Positions 1 through 9,584 of a DNA stretch of 64,000 bases are shown piece after piece (the first letter of the stretch is position 1; each line of letters begins with the position of its first letter). The position numbers were made by a program, and so were the translations under genes. The notes beneath the pieces were generated by a model. The model saw only the letters and a list, made by a program, of their open reading frames with translations, was not told where the DNA came from and searched no databases. Source of the DNA: Janthinobacterium sp. GW456P (GTDB taxonomy: Bacteria > Pseudomonadota > Gammaproteobacteria > Burkholderiales > Burkholderiaceae_D); contig NZ_NEHB01000002.1 of assembly GCF_002127655.1 (NCBI RefSeq), positions 62,001 through 126,000 on the forward strand, read 5' to 3'.

Positions 1-525
1 ATCGACCGGGTGGCCAAAGGTATGCATCGGCACCATGGCGCGGATGACGCGGCCGGTCTGACGGTTGATGCACTGACCACCGCGCATTTCGGTGCTGCCA
101 TTCAAATACTCGCGCAAGGCTTGCGCATCCATGCCCAGAGAAGTTTCTTCGCTATCGACAAAATGCGGCGTCGCCCCGCAATAGCTGACGGCATTCGCGG
201 TAGCGATGAAGGTCAATGCCGGCAACAACACTTCGTCGCCCGGCTCGACGCCGGCCATGCGCAGCGCGACATGCAAAGCAGCGGTGCCGTTGACCACGGC
301 CACGGCCCGCGCGGCGCCGGTGAATTCGGCCAACTGCTGCTCAAAGCGATCGACGAATTTACCCACCGACGAGACGAAAGTGGAGTCCAGGCATTCTTTC
401 AGGTAATTCCACTCATTGCCACGGAAACGCGGTTCGTGCAGGGCTGCAGGTCCCTCGCCGACCACCGAGCGGATGGCGGCGACCACTTGCAGCGGCAGGG
501 AGAGTTGGGAAGAGGTATCGTTCAT
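1..525 (-). CDS. legC: LegC-type PLP-dependent sugar aminotransferase (partial, C-terminus off window)
   Basis: This is the N-terminal part (175 codons) of a DegT/DnrJ/EryC1-family aminotransferase. The protein begins MNDTSSQLSLPL and reads through CLDSTFVSSVGKFVDRFE and AVVNGTAALHVALRMAGV to LPALTFIATANAVSYCGA, the pattern of LegC-family enzymes. These transfer an amino group from glutamate to a 4-keto-6-deoxy UDP-sugar on the way to UDP-2,4-diacetamido-trideoxyhexose and legionaminic acid. The GT and TFIATANA segments lie in the PLP-binding half, while the Schiff-base lysine lies beyond the window. The ATG overlaps the legB stop by 4 bases, so the two are translationally coupled. Legionaminic rather than another bacillosamine-type sugar is inferred from the legB and legF neighbours. 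Confidence 0.85.
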   Translation of the reverse strand, partial: MNDTSSQLSLPLQVVAAIRSVVGEGPAALHEPRFRGNEWNYLKECLDSTFVSSVGKFVDRFEQQLAEFTGAARAVAVVNGTAALHVALRMAGVEPGDEVLLPALTFIATANAVSYCGATPHFVDSEETSLGMDAQALREYLNGSTEMRGGQCINRQTGRVIRAMVPMHTFGHPVD

Positions 526-1523
526 ACGTTGTAAATATCGGCTTTGTAACTGGCCAAATTGGCGGGATCGCTGAACCAGGCAACGGTTTCTTGCAGACCG
601 CGGATGAAACCGTCGCGGCCGCCGTATTGCGGTTGCCAGCCGAGCAAGTCACGCGCCTTGCCGTTGGCGGCCCACAACCGCTCGACCTCGCTCTTTTCCG
701 GACGCAGACGCTGGTCATCGGTGACAACTGAAATTTCCACGCCCATTGCCTCGGCGATCGCGTGCGCGGTGTCGCCGATCGAAATCTCGAAATTACTGCC
801 CAAATTGATCACTTCGCCTATGCCGCGCTCGGACTCCATGGCGGCGATGAAACCGGCAACGGTGTCGGCGACATAACTGAAATCGCGCGTCGGGTGCACC
901 GCGCCAAGTTTGATCTCGCGCATGCCTGCCGCGATCTGGGTAATAATTGTCGGTATCACCGCGCGGGCCGACTGGCGCGGGCCGTAGGTATTAAACGGAC
1001 GCAACAGAGTAACCGGGGTACCAAAGGAGGCGTGGAAGGACATCGCGATCTGGTCCGCGCCGATCTTGCTTGCAGAATATGGCGATTGGCCCTGCAAAGG
1101 GTGCTCTTCGGTGATCGGCACGAACCGCGCCGTACCATACACTTCACTGGTCGAGGTTTGCACCACCTTGCCGATGCCCAGGTCGCGCGCGGCCTGGACG
1201 ATGTTCAGCGTACCCTTGATATTCGTATCGACATAAGTATCGGGCGAATGGTAGGAATATGGAATTGCAATCAGCGCAGCCAGATGCAATACGGCATCGC
1301 ATCCCTTCATCGCGGTACGCACGCCGTTCGGGTCGCGCACATCGCCGGCAAACACTTCAAACTTGCCCTTGACGTCGGCCGAACAGCGGTCCAGCCATCC
1401 CCAGGAATTGAATGAATTGTACAAAACAAAGGCACGCACATCATAGCCCGCGCGTACCAGAGCCTCAGTCAGGTGGGAGCCGATAAAACCATCGGCGCCA
1501 GTAATTAATATCTTTTTTTTCAT
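522..1523 (-). CDS. legB: LegB-type NAD-dependent UDP-GlcNAc 4,6-dehydratase
   Basis: A 333-residue extended short-chain dehydrogenase. The NAD-binding GADGFIG is at residues 9-15, the TSTSEVYG strand at about 123-130, and the catalytic Tyr-x3-Lys is Y149 and K153. The run LIAIPYSYHSP near residue 84 and NTYGPRQSARAVIPT after it are typical of the LegB/CapD-like group that converts UDP-GlcNAc to the 4-keto-6-deoxy sugar, the first step of the Legionella/Campylobacter-type legionaminic pathway. Length is normal for the family. It overlaps both neighbours by 4 bases (legF upstream, legC downstream). The enzyme is cytoplasmic. A dTDP-glucose dehydratase is a less likely reading because of the neighbours. 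Confidence 0.88.
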   Translation of the reverse strand: MKKKILITGADGFIGSHLTEALVRAGYDVRAFVLYNSFNSWGWLDRCSADVKGKFEVFAGDVRDPNGVRTAMKGCDAVLHLAALIAIPYSYHSPDTYVDTNIKGTLNIVQAARDLGIGKVVQTSTSEVYGTARFVPITEEHPLQGQSPYSASKIGADQIAMSFHASFGTPVTLLRPFNTYGPRQSARAVIPTIITQIAAGMREIKLGAVHPTRDFSYVADTVAGFIAAMESERGIGEVINLGSNFEISIGDTAHAIAEAMGVEISVVTDDQRLRPEKSEVERLWAANGKARDLLGWQPQYGGRDGFIRGLQETVAWFSDPANLASYKADIYNV

Positions 1524-2194
1524 ATTTTTTCGTTCAACAATAATTCGGCGAATTTCCAGTCCAGGGGGGTATCGATATCGACCGAACGGTCCGCTGGCAT
1601 GACATAAGCCAGCGTTTCCTCGGCAAGCATGGTGCGGCTGCTCCGCAACCAGTCGGCATTGGCGAAGTATAAAGCACCGTTCAGCGTCAATACAGTCGGC
1701 AGATCCTGGCGTCGAGTGTGCGATTGGGAAGCCAACAACTTTTCCAGTTGCAGCGTTGCCGTCATTCGGTACATCCAGTCAGGATGTGCATCGGGTTCGC
1801 TGACTGACACCACCGAAACGGCTTCCCGCTCGCGCGCCAAAGCAACGCAGGCATCGATGTCGGCACTGCTGCGCAAGGGAGATGTCGGCTGCAGCAGCAG
1901 CACCGCATCATAGTCCGGCAATTGCTGCAGCGCGTGGAGCACAGGCTCCACGCCAGGAGTCTCGTCACGGGCCAATTCGGCCGGACGCAGAAACGGTACT
2001 TGGGCGCCGTAGCGCAGCGCCACTTCTGCGATTTCAGCATTATCCGTGCTTACCACTACGCCATCGAGCAGAGTGGACGCCAGCGCAGCCTCGATCGTCC
2101 AGGCAATCAGGGGTTTGCCGGCGATCATATTAATATTTTTGCGAGGAATTCCTTTTGAACCGCCACGCGCAGGTATCAACGCCAGCGTTTTCAT
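1520..2194 (-). CDS. legF: CMP-nonulosonic acid cytidylyltransferase (LegF/NeuA family)
   Basis: A 224-residue acylneuraminate cytidylyltransferase that would activate legionaminic (or a related nonulosonic) acid with CTP before glycosyl transfer. The N-terminal nucleotide-binding signature ARGGSKGIPRKN is at residues 9-20, QPTSPLR at 102-108, and the C-terminal DIDTPLDW metal/sugar motif is near residue 207. Length matches PseF/LegF/NeuA proteins. It is the first gene of the leftward leg operon visible here and is preceded by a 1.5 kb non-coding stretch, so its promoter should lie there. A weak GGGA ribosome site precedes the ATG. Family membership alone does not fix which nine-carbon acid is used. 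Confidence 0.87.
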   Translation of the reverse strand: MKTLALIPARGGSKGIPRKNINMIAGKPLIAWTIEAALASTLLDGVVVSTDNAEIAEVALRYGAQVPFLRPAELARDETPGVEPVLHALQQLPDYDAVLLLQPTSPLRSSADIDACVALAREREAVSVVSVSEPDAHPDWMYRMTATLQLEKLLASQSHTRRQDLPTVLTLNGALYFANADWLRSSRTMLAEETLAYVMPADRSVDIDTPLDWKFAELLLNEKI

Positions 2195-3710
2195 ATGTGC
2201 ATTCCCGAAAGATCGCCCGGAAATGCCACAAAAAGGTCTACCACAAGATCAGGCAGGCAGCAGCCTGGATTTCGAATGAATTTCATCAATGTTAAATACT
2301 TTTTTATAAATCGCAAAAATAAAGAAACACGTTGCGCAGTATTTTTATTGAAATCGGATTCATCAGAATTGCTAATGTGACATTTTTTTAGAATCAAGAT
2401 CAATGCTGCTTCTAACGCAACAGGGATTTAATAAATACCAACCCTCGTTTACAAAAAACCAGTATTGCCATTACACTGGCGCCAGTATAACACGGAGCCT
2501 TTGCGCAGCAGCGCCATTTTGGCACCTAGCTACCATGAAAGCCGATTGCGACAAGCGAGTAAGCGGGCGCGCAGCCAACTCGCTTAAAAGCAAGCACAGT
2601 GGGCAATACCAGGCTCGACCTTCGTTGCAGCGACCGAATTATGTGCTGACCAGAGTATCAGGCTCATGCCTGCCACTTGCTGATCATTTTCAGTTGCCAC
2701 TTCGCAATCAATCCGAGGATCATGATGAGGCGCCCCTGCGCCCGAACTTGCGCTTAGCCGGCGCTTCCTTGCTGTCTGGGCAGCGTGCCGCCACGCGACA
2801 AGTCGGCCGACCGGGCCAAACCCTCATGCCGCCACCAGTCTCGATCAGAGTCCAGGCGCTCGCGATCTGGTCGATAGCAGGAATAGCTTGGCTCAGGCGA
2901 TACGCCCATTAACAACAGGGAACCATGACACCAGCAGATATTCGCATACCTGGCGCATGCACGAGGATAAAATTGAGGCCAATACGCCACACCTATTATG
3001 TAATTATTTGTAACACTTCCCTGACACAAAGCGCTCAAAACTACCGCACCATCAAGGTGGGCAAGGTGCCGCAAGTTGCATGCGCGCACCCACCCTTTCA
3101 AACTCAGCGCAGACAGTTGCCCAGGCCTGCAGCAGAACGCTCGAAGCAGACAGGGACTGGTCTATGATGCCGCTGCATGGCGCACTTTCCGCCAGCATAA
3201 GCGACGGCAGCCGATTGCGATCACCACATGTCGGAAAAGATACCGCAGGCACGGCTAGTGTCGGCAAAAAATCGCCATGACCCACACAGTACTAGCAAGA
3301 ATGGCTGACAGGCTTGGACAACAGATATAATCTAAGTGATAAGCAAAACGGACAGCCAGCCATCGCGCCTCAAAAGACTTGCCGGCGCCGGCAAAGAGCA
3401 CCCGGCCCTTCGAAGCAAGGGGGATGCACGCGGTCGGCACCCGCCCCGGAATTTGACTCAGGCGCCGCGAGTTGTGGTGCGCCATTATATTTTCAAATTA
3501 TCCGAGAATACAGGCCAAATGAAACAGAGAGTAATAATGCCTTTAATTTATTAAAAATAAGGTAGATTCTCTGTATTTTGCCTCAAAAAATGCGCCTCCC
3601 GCGTTTGAAGGGGGAGGTATTCCTGTATAATAGTTAGCTTTGCTGAAATCTTAAAATTTTATCAGACCGTACATTATCTTTGCAATTTTCAATTTTGACA
3701 ATTATTTCTC
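2195..3710. other. 1.5 kb intergenic region between divergent polysaccharide operons
   Basis: No open frame here has recognisable protein content, and the ones that exist have unlike codon use. Composition is mosaic: 2280-2420 and 3500-3700 are very AT-rich, whereas 2560-3480 is mixed. The region must hold the divergent promoters of the leg and wbpG operons. It may also be a decayed gene or insertion-sequence remnant, but no terminal repeats or transposase motif could be found by eye. Confidence 0.6.
3605..3631 (+). promoter_or_regulatory. Candidate sigma-70 promoter of the wbpG operon
   Basis: A perfect -10 hexamer TATAAT at 3626-3631 is preceded by TTGAAG at 3605-3610, giving a short 15-base spacer. 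It lies 80 bases before the wbpG start. A CCTCCC (3595-3600)/GGGAGG (3612-3617) inverted repeat straddles the -35 element and could be an operator or hairpin. This is a sequence match only. Confidence 0.5.
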
Positions 3711-4862
3711 ATGGATCAATCAATGCAAACCAAGCGTGACTATGCTATCTGCAGCAATTGCATCATGGACACCTCGGATTCGAACATTACTTTCGATGAA
3801 AAAGGTTGGTGTGATTACTGCAACAATTATCATGCTAATATCGTTCCAAACTGGCATCCGGACGAGCGCGGCCACCAGCAATTGCTGGCAGACGTCGAGC
3901 GCATCAAACGTGATGGTGCTGGCAAGCCGCACGATTGCATTATCGGCCTGAGCGGTGGCGTCGATAGTTCTTACGTGGCCTATCTGGCCAAACAACATGG
4001 CTTGCGCCCCTTACTGTTCCACGTCGATGCCGGCTGGAACTCGCAGCAAGCAGTCAACAATATCGAGAAAATGGTGGACGGCCTCGGTTTCGACCTGCAT
4101 ACCGAAGTCGTGAACTGGCAGGAAATGCAGGATTTACAACTGGCCTTTTTCAAGGCCCAAGTGCCGCATATCGACACGCCGCAAGATCACGCTTTTTTTG
4201 CGTCGCTGTACAATTTCGCCGCCAAAAACGGGGTCAAGTACATCCTGACGGGCGCCAACTATTCCACCGAATGCGTGCGCGAGCCCCTGGAGTGGCACTA
4301 CCATGCGTCCGACCTGACCCAGTTGAAAGATATCCATAGCCGCTTCGGCAAGCGCAAGCTGAAAACCTTTCCGCTGTGCGACATTTTCAAGTACAAGATC
4401 TACTACCGTTTCGTGAAGGGTGTCAAAGTCGTCAAGCCGCTTAATTGCGTGCCTTTCATTAAGGAGGAGGCAATGCAATTGCTGGTTGACACCTATGGCT
4501 GGCAAAAGTATGCACACAAACACTATGAATCGCGTTTTACCCGATTTTATGAAGGTTATTGGCTGCCGACCAAATTTGGCTTCGACAAGCGCCGCGCCCA
4601 CTTCTCCAGCTTGATACTGACCGGTCAACTGAGCCGCCAGGAAGCGCTCGACAAGATCGCCATCAAGGCTTACGACGAGGCGACCGTGGCCCAGGATTTC
4701 GAATACATTGCTACCAAGCTGGGGCTGACAATCGATGAATTGAAAGCCTTGATGCATGGCGAGAACAAGAGTTACTCGGATTATAAGTCCAGCATGTCTC
4801 TACTCAATTTCATCACCAAGGCATTGCGCCTGATCGGCTTCCAGAAGGCGATCATCCGATGA
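3711..4862 (+). CDS. wbpG: N-acetyl sugar amidotransferase (WbpG/PseA family)
   Basis: A 383-residue PP-loop ATP pyrophosphatase-type amidotransferase. Two Cys pairs (C14/C17 and C34/C37) form a zinc-ribbon-like start, and the ATP loop SGGVDS is at residues 81-86. In Pseudomonas aeruginosa O5, WbpG works with HisH2 and HisF2 to turn an N-acetyl group into an acetamidino group on a sugar nucleotide. Campylobacter PseA does the same for pseudaminic acid. The same three-gene order is found here, with hisH overlapping by 4 bases. ATG at 3711 was chosen, but ATG 3723 is an equally possible start, and neither has a strong ribosome site. The acceptor is probably the FucNAc nucleotide made by the next genes, or the legionaminic acid of the divergent operon. 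Confidence 0.85.
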   Translation: MDQSMQTKRDYAICSNCIMDTSDSNITFDEKGWCDYCNNYHANIVPNWHPDERGHQQLLADVERIKRDGAGKPHDCIIGLSGGVDSSYVAYLAKQHGLRPLLFHVDAGWNSQQAVNNIEKMVDGLGFDLHTEVVNWQEMQDLQLAFFKAQVPHIDTPQDHAFFASLYNFAAKNGVKYILTGANYSTECVREPLEWHYHASDLTQLKDIHSRFGKRKLKTFPLCDIFKYKIYYRFVKGVKVVKPLNCVPFIKEEAMQLLVDTYGWQKYAHKHYESRFTRFYEGYWLPTKFGFDKRRAHFSSLILTGQLSRQEALDKIAIKAYDEATVAQDFEYIATKLGLTIDELKALMHGENKSYSDYKSSMSLLNFITKALRLIGFQKAIIR

Positions 4863-5473
4863 TCAAGATTGTCGATTACGGCCTCGGCAATATTAGCGCT
4901 TTTTCGAATATGTACAAGCGCATGAATATTCCGGCGATGGCGGTGAAAACTGCGGCCGAGCTGGAAGGCGCCAGCAAAATCATCTTGCCGGGCGTGGGCG
5001 CATTCGACCATGCGATGGAATTGCTCGACGCCTCAGGCATGCGCGGCACCCTGGAAACCCTGGTGCGCGACGAGCAGGTGCCGGTGCTCGGGATTTGCGT
5101 CGGCATGCAAATCCTGGCCGAAGGCAGCGATGAAGGCAAGCTGTCGGGCCTGGGCTGGGTGCCGGGCCAGGTGCGCGCCTTCAAGGGCGAAGCGCTGTCG
5201 GCCCAGTTGCCGACCCCGCACATGGGTTGGAACGATGTCGCCCCCGTCGTGCCGCACGCGCTGTTCGCCGGCCTGGAGAACGATGCGCGTTTTTATTTCC
5301 TGCATTCGTTCTTTTTCGAGTGTGCGCAGCCTGAGAGCGTGATGGCGAGTTCGACCTACGGCCTCAATTTCGCTTGTGCGGTTCGCTCCGGCAATGTCTA
5401 CGGGGTGCAATTCCATCCCGAGAAGAGCCACCACTATGGTGCCTTGCTTCTGAAAAACTTTGCGGAGCTGTAA
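4859..5473 (+). CDS. hisH: HisH-type glutamine amidotransferase subunit (acetamidino pathway)
   Basis: A 204-residue class I glutamine amidotransferase of the HisH family. The nucleophile is C80 in GICVGMQ, with H186 and E188 in VQFHPEK completing the triad, so glutaminase activity is expected. It would release ammonia that is channelled through the HisF-like partner encoded next. Its ATG overlaps the wbpG stop by 4 bases and it abuts hisF2 directly. Nothing else of a histidine operon is present, so this is read as the surface-sugar paralogue (HisH2), not the histidine-biosynthesis enzyme. That assignment rests on context and on the altered HisF partner. Confidence 0.88.
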   Translation: MIKIVDYGLGNISAFSNMYKRMNIPAMAVKTAAELEGASKIILPGVGAFDHAMELLDASGMRGTLETLVRDEQVPVLGICVGMQILAEGSDEGKLSGLGWVPGQVRAFKGEALSAQLPTPHMGWNDVAPVVPHALFAGLENDARFYFLHSFFFECAQPESVMASSTYGLNFACAVRSGNVYGVQFHPEKSHHYGALLLKNFAEL

Positions 5474-6256
5474 ATGCTGAGACCGAGAATCATCCCCTGT
5501 CTGCTGGTGCATGAAGAAGGCCTGGTCAAGACGGTGTCGTTCAAGAATCCGAAATACGTGGGCGACCCGATCAATGCCGTCAAGATTTTCAATGAAAAGG
5601 AAAGCGACGAACTGATCGTGCTCGACATCGATGCCACAGTCAACGGCGTCGAACCGGACTATAAACTCATTGCCGACCTGGCGGCCGAGTGCCGCATGCC
5701 GCTGTGCTACGGCGGCGGCATCCGCACCGTGGCGCAGGCAAAGCGCATCATCAGCCTGGGCGTGGAAAAAATCGCCATCAGTGCGGCGGCGATTGAAAAT
5801 CCGGAACTGATCCGCCAGATCGCCGATGAAATCGGCAGTCAGAGCGTGGTCGTGGTGCTGGACGTCAAGAAACGCATGCTGAGCAAGGAATACGATGTAT
5901 TCCTGCACAACGGTCGCAAGAATACCAAGCTGAACGCGGTGGAAGTAGCGCAAAAGGCCGAGGCGCTGGGCGCGGGCGAGATCGTTATCAATTCGATTGA
6001 AAACGATGGCCAGATGAAAGGCTACGATCTGGCGCTGGCTGAAAAGATACGCGCCGCCGTGAAACTGCCGATCACCATCCTGGGCGGCGCCGGTTCACTC
6101 GACGACGTCGCGCAACTGATCCGCGCTTGCGGCGTGGTCGGCGCCTCTGCCGGCAGCCTGTTCGTCTTCAAGGGCGCTTACAAGGCAGTACTGATCAATT
6201 ATCCCAATGTGCAGCAACGCGACGAGTTGGTGCGCAACACACTGGGCGAGTCTTAA
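5474..6256 (+). CDS. hisF2: AglZ/HisF2-family acetamidino modification protein
   Basis: A 260-residue (beta/alpha)8 HisF-like protein. In histidine-pathway HisF, Asp11 and Asp130 are the two catalytic acids. Here position 11 is Leu (IIPCLLVHEEG) while D130 is kept in VVLDVKK, which argues that the protein no longer makes imidazole glycerol phosphate. C-terminal ILGGAGSLDD resembles the HisF phosphate-binding loop. With WbpG and HisH it is expected to supply or channel ammonia for amidination of an N-acetyl sugar. The start codon follows the hisH stop with no gap. Cytoplasmic. Confidence 0.88.
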   Translation: MLRPRIIPCLLVHEEGLVKTVSFKNPKYVGDPINAVKIFNEKESDELIVLDIDATVNGVEPDYKLIADLAAECRMPLCYGGGIRTVAQAKRIISLGVEKIAISAAAIENPELIRQIADEIGSQSVVVVLDVKKRMLSKEYDVFLHNGRKNTKLNAVEVAQKAEALGAGEIVINSIENDGQMKGYDLALAEKIRAAVKLPITILGGAGSLDDVAQLIRACGVVGASAGSLFVFKGAYKAVLINYPNVQQRDELVRNTLGES

Positions 6257-6294
6257 ACATCACAAGTTAATGCGATTAACGGAAAAGAGATATT

Positions 6295-7329
6295 ATGTTT
6301 GAAGGCAAGGTTCTTCTGATTACCGGTGGTACGGGTTCTTTCGGGAATGCCGTGTTAAAACGTTTTTTGGACACCGGCATCGGTGAAATCCGCATTTTCA
6401 GCCGCGATGAGAAAAAGCAGGATGACATGCGCAAGAAGTACCTCAGCCCCAAGCTGAAGTTCTACATCGGCGACGTGCGCGATTTCGACAGCGTGCTCAA
6501 CGCCACCCGCGGCGTGGATTACATTTTCCACGCGGCCGCACTGAAGCAAGTGCCCTCCTGCGAATTCCACCCAATGGAAGCGGTGAAAACCAATATCCTT
6601 GGCACCGACAATCTGCTCGAAGCCGCCATTCAGAACAACGTGCGCCGAGTGGTCTGCCTGAGCACCGACAAGGCTGCCTATCCGATCAATGCGATGGGGA
6701 TTTCCAAGGCCATGATGGAAAAAGTCATGGTCGCCAAATCGCGCAACCTGGATGATGCCAAGACTGTCATTTGTGGCACCCGCTACGGCAATGTGATGGC
6801 GTCGCGCGGTTCGGTGATCCCGCTGTTCGTTGAACAGGTCAAGGCCGGCCAGCCGATCACGATCACCGATCCGGCCATGACGCGCTTCATGATGACGCTG
6901 GAAGACGCGGTCGATCTGGTGCTGTACGCCTTCGAGCACGGCACCAACGGCGACATGTTCGTGCAAAAGGCGCCGGCCGCCACGGTCGAGGTGCTGGTGC
7001 AGGCGCTGCTGGCGATCCTCGACAAGCCCGATCATGAAGTCAATATCATCGGTACCCGGCACGGCGAAAAACTGTATGAAACCTTGCTGAGCCGTGAGGA
7101 AATGGCGGCGGCTACCGACCTCGGCGAGTATTTCCGCGTGCCGCCCGATTTGCGCGACTTGAATTACGGAAAATTCGTCGAGCAGGGCGAACAGAAGATT
7201 TCCACATTTGAAGACTACAACTCGCATAATACCGAACGCCTGGACCAGGACGGCATGCAGAAGCTGCTAATGAAGCTCGACTTCATCCAGGCCATCGTGC
7301 GCGGCGAAGCAGCGGTAGCGGAAGGTTAA
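6295..7329 (+). CDS. fnlA: UDP-GlcNAc 4,6-dehydratase/5-epimerase (FnlA/WbjB)
   Basis: A 344-residue extended SDR. The NADP-binding GGTGSFG is at residues 11-17, and the active-site strand STDKAAYPINAMGISK at 123-138 puts Met where many SDRs have Tyr, as in WbjB/FnlA/CapE proteins. It catalyses C5 inversion and 4,6-dehydration of UDP-GlcNAc, the first step to UDP-L-FucNAc. The C-terminal DPAMTRFMMTLEDAVDLV and GTRHGEKLYETLLS are strongly family-typical. It begins 38 bases after hisF2 and is followed at once by fnlB and fnlC, the standard gene order for UDP-L-FucNAc. Confidence 0.93.
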   Translation: MFEGKVLLITGGTGSFGNAVLKRFLDTGIGEIRIFSRDEKKQDDMRKKYLSPKLKFYIGDVRDFDSVLNATRGVDYIFHAAALKQVPSCEFHPMEAVKTNILGTDNLLEAAIQNNVRRVVCLSTDKAAYPINAMGISKAMMEKVMVAKSRNLDDAKTVICGTRYGNVMASRGSVIPLFVEQVKAGQPITITDPAMTRFMMTLEDAVDLVLYAFEHGTNGDMFVQKAPAATVEVLVQALLAILDKPDHEVNIIGTRHGEKLYETLLSREEMAAATDLGEYFRVPPDLRDLNYGKFVEQGEQKISTFEDYNSHNTERLDQDGMQKLLMKLDFIQAIVRGEAAVAEG

Positions 7330-7333
7330 GTGC

Positions 7334-8440
7334 ATGAAAGTCTTAGTCACCGGAGCCCAGGGCTTCATCGGCAGGAACCTGATGGTTCATTTGCGCGAAC
7401 GGGCCGGCATCGAGGTGCAGACCTTCGTCAAGGGTGAATCCTGGAAGGCACTGGGCGAAAAGGCGGCGCAGGCCGACTTCATCTTCCACCTGGCGGGCAT
7501 CAACCGGCCGCAGACGGAAGCGGAGTTCGCCCAAGGCAACACCGACCTGACCCAGGCCTTGTGCGACGCACTGCGGGCAAGCGGTCGCGCGGTGCCCGTC
7601 ATCTACACTTCGTCTATCCAGGCACAACGCGACAATGCCTACGGCAGCAGCAAGCGCGGCGCCGAAGATGCGCTGCGTGCCTTCAGTGCGGCAAGCGGCG
7701 CGCCAGTATATATCTACCGCCTGCCGAATGTGTTCGGCAAATGGTGCCGGCCGAATTACAATTCGGCGGTGGCGACCTTTTGCCACAATATCGCGCAAGG
7801 TTTGCCGGTGCAAATCAACGACCCGGCCGCGCAGATCGAACTTGTGTATATCGACGACGTCATCGCCGCATTTTTGGACGTGATGCAGCAAACGCCCGTG
7901 CCGGCCGAGTACCAGGAAGTGCAGCCGGTGTACCGCATCAGCGTCGGCGCGTTGGCGCAGCAATTGCAAATCTTCAAGGACAGCCGCACCAACCTGGTTA
8001 CCGAGGCTGTCGGCGGCGGCTTGACCCGCGCGCTGTACTCGACCTTCATCACCTATTTCACGCCCGAACAGTTTTCTTATCCGCTGGTCAAGCATGAAGA
8101 TCCGCGCGGCGTGTTTGTGGAAATGCTGAAGACGCATGACGCCGGGCAGTTTTCCTTTTTTACGGCGCATCCGGGGATTACCCGTGGCGGCCATTATCAC
8201 CACACGAAGACCGAGAAATTCTTGGTGATCAAGGGCGAAGCCCGTTTCGGCTTCCGCCATATCGATAGCGGTGCCACGCATCAGCATTGCACCAGCGCCA
8301 AGTCGCCGGAAGTGGTGGAAACCATTCCCGGCTGGTCGCACGACATTACCAATATCGGCGACGAAGAAATGATCGTCATGCTGTGGGCTAACGAGATTTT
8401 CGACCGCCAGCATCCCGATACGATTACCTACAAGGTTTGA
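7334..8440 (+). CDS. fnlB: UDP-L-FucNAc pathway bifunctional reductase/epimerase (FnlB/CapF/WbjC)
   Basis: A 368-residue two-domain protein. An N-terminal SDR has GAQGFIG at residues 7-13 and Y103/K107 in YGSSK. A C-terminal cupin begins near residue 245, with likely metal ligands H287, H289 and E294 in [12 protein letters not shown]. In CapF the cupin domain epimerises C3 and the SDR domain reduces C4 to give UDP-2-acetamido-2,6-dideoxy-L-talose. Both domains look intact and full length. It starts 4 bases after fnlA and ends 2 bases before fnlC. Confidence 0.93.
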   Translation: MKVLVTGAQGFIGRNLMVHLRERAGIEVQTFVKGESWKALGEKAAQADFIFHLAGINRPQTEAEFAQGNTDLTQALCDALRASGRAVPVIYTSSIQAQRDNAYGSSKRGAEDALRAFSAASGAPVYIYRLPNVFGKWCRPNYNSAVATFCHNIAQGLPVQINDPAAQIELVYIDDVIAAFLDVMQQTPVPAEYQEVQPVYRISVGALAQQLQIFKDSRTNLVTEAVGGGLTRALYSTFITYFTPEQFSYPLVKHEDPRGVFVEMLKTHDAGQFSFFTAHPGITRGGHYHHTKTEKFLVIKGEARFGFRHIDSGATHQHCTSAKSPEVVETIPGWSHDITNIGDEEMIVMLWANEIFDRQHPDTITYKV

Positions 8441-8442
8441 CA

Positions 8443-9576
8443 ATGAAAAAGCTGAAAGTCATGACCGTGGTTGGCACGCGGCCTGAAATTATCCGTCTGT
8501 CGCGCGTGCTGGCCAAGCTGGACCAGCATTGCGAGCATGTGCTCGTACATACCGGACAGAATTACGATTACGAACTCAACGAGATTTTTTTCCACGACCT
8601 GGAAGTGCGCAAGCCTGACCACTTCCTCAACGCGGCAGGAGCGAATGCCGCCGAAACCATCGGCAAGATTATCATCGCCGTCGATGCCGTGCTGGAGCAG
8701 GTGCAGCCGGACGCGCTGCTGATCCTGGGCGACACCAACAGTTGTCTGGCGGCGATTCCCGCCAAGCGCCGCAAGATTCCGATTTTCCATATGGAAGCGG
8801 GCAACCGCTGCTTCGACCAGCGCGTGCCGGAAGAAACCAACCGCAAGATCGTCGACCACACTGCCGACATCAACCTGACCTACAGCAGCATCGCGCGCGA
8901 ATACCTGCTGCGCGAAGGCTTGCCGCCGGACCGCGTGATCAAGACCGGCAGCCCGATGTATGAAGTGCTGCACCATTACAAAGACGGCATAGACGCTTCG
9001 GACGCCGTGGCGCGCCTGGGCCTGAACGAAAACCAGTATTTCGTGGTCAGCGCGCACCGCGAGGAAAACATCGATTCCGAAATCAATTTCACCAAGCTGG
9101 TGGCGGCGCTCAATGCCGTGGCAGAACGCTACCAGTTGCCGGTGATCGTATCGACCCATCCGCGTACGCAAAAGAAGGTCGACGCCAAGGCAGTCACCTT
9201 CCATCCCCTGGTGCGGCTGCTGAAACCGCTGGGCTTCAAGGATTACGTCAAGCTGCAATCGAGTTCGAAAGCCGTGCTGTCCGACAGCGGTACGATTACC
9301 GAAGAATCGTCCATCCTCAATTTCCCGGCCCTTAATATCCGCGAAGCGCACGAGCGGCCGGAAGGAATGGAGGAAGCATCGGTCATGATGACCGGCCTGG
9401 AAGTGGAGCGCGTGCTGCAGGGTCTGGCGATCCTGGAAAGCCAGCAGCGCGGCGCGTCGCGCGATCTGAAGCTGGTGGCCGATTACAGCGCGCCGAACGT
9501 GTCCGATAAAGTGATACGCATCCTGCACAGCTATACCGATTACGTGAACCGTAAAGTGTGGCACAAGGCGGGATAA
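8443..9576 (+). CDS. fnlC: UDP-2-acetamido-L-talose 2-epimerase (FnlC/WbjD, WecB-like)
   Basis: A 377-residue UDP-GlcNAc 2-epimerase-family protein with GTRPEIIRL at residues 11-19, the [18 protein letters not shown] substrate motif and a HPRTQKK strand. The third step of the pathway inverts C2 to give UDP-L-FucNAc. An in-frame TTG at 8437 would add two residues. ATG 8443 is preferred because it lies 8 bases after an AAGG and just after the fnlB stop. WecB itself is excluded as the first choice because the gene sits directly behind fnlA and fnlB. Confidence 0.92.
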   Translation: MKKLKVMTVVGTRPEIIRLSRVLAKLDQHCEHVLVHTGQNYDYELNEIFFHDLEVRKPDHFLNAAGANAAETIGKIIIAVDAVLEQVQPDALLILGDTNSCLAAIPAKRRKIPIFHMEAGNRCFDQRVPEETNRKIVDHTADINLTYSSIAREYLLREGLPPDRVIKTGSPMYEVLHHYKDGIDASDAVARLGLNENQYFVVSAHREENIDSEINFTKLVAALNAVAERYQLPVIVSTHPRTQKKVDAKAVTFHPLVRLLKPLGFKDYVKLQSSSKAVLSDSGTITEESSILNFPALNIREAHERPEGMEEASVMMTGLEVERVLQGLAILESQQRGASRDLKLVADYSAPNVSDKVIRILHSYTDYVNRKVWHKAG

Positions 9577-9584
9577 GCGACAGC

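Noticed and set aside
2403-2912. A 169-codon plus-strand frame upstream of wbpG
   Set aside because: No ribosome site, no family and low-quality composition; likely chance.
4859-6256. hisH and hisF as part of a histidine operon
   Set aside because: No other his genes are present, the neighbours are sugar-nucleotide genes and the HisF-like protein lacks the Asp11 residue.
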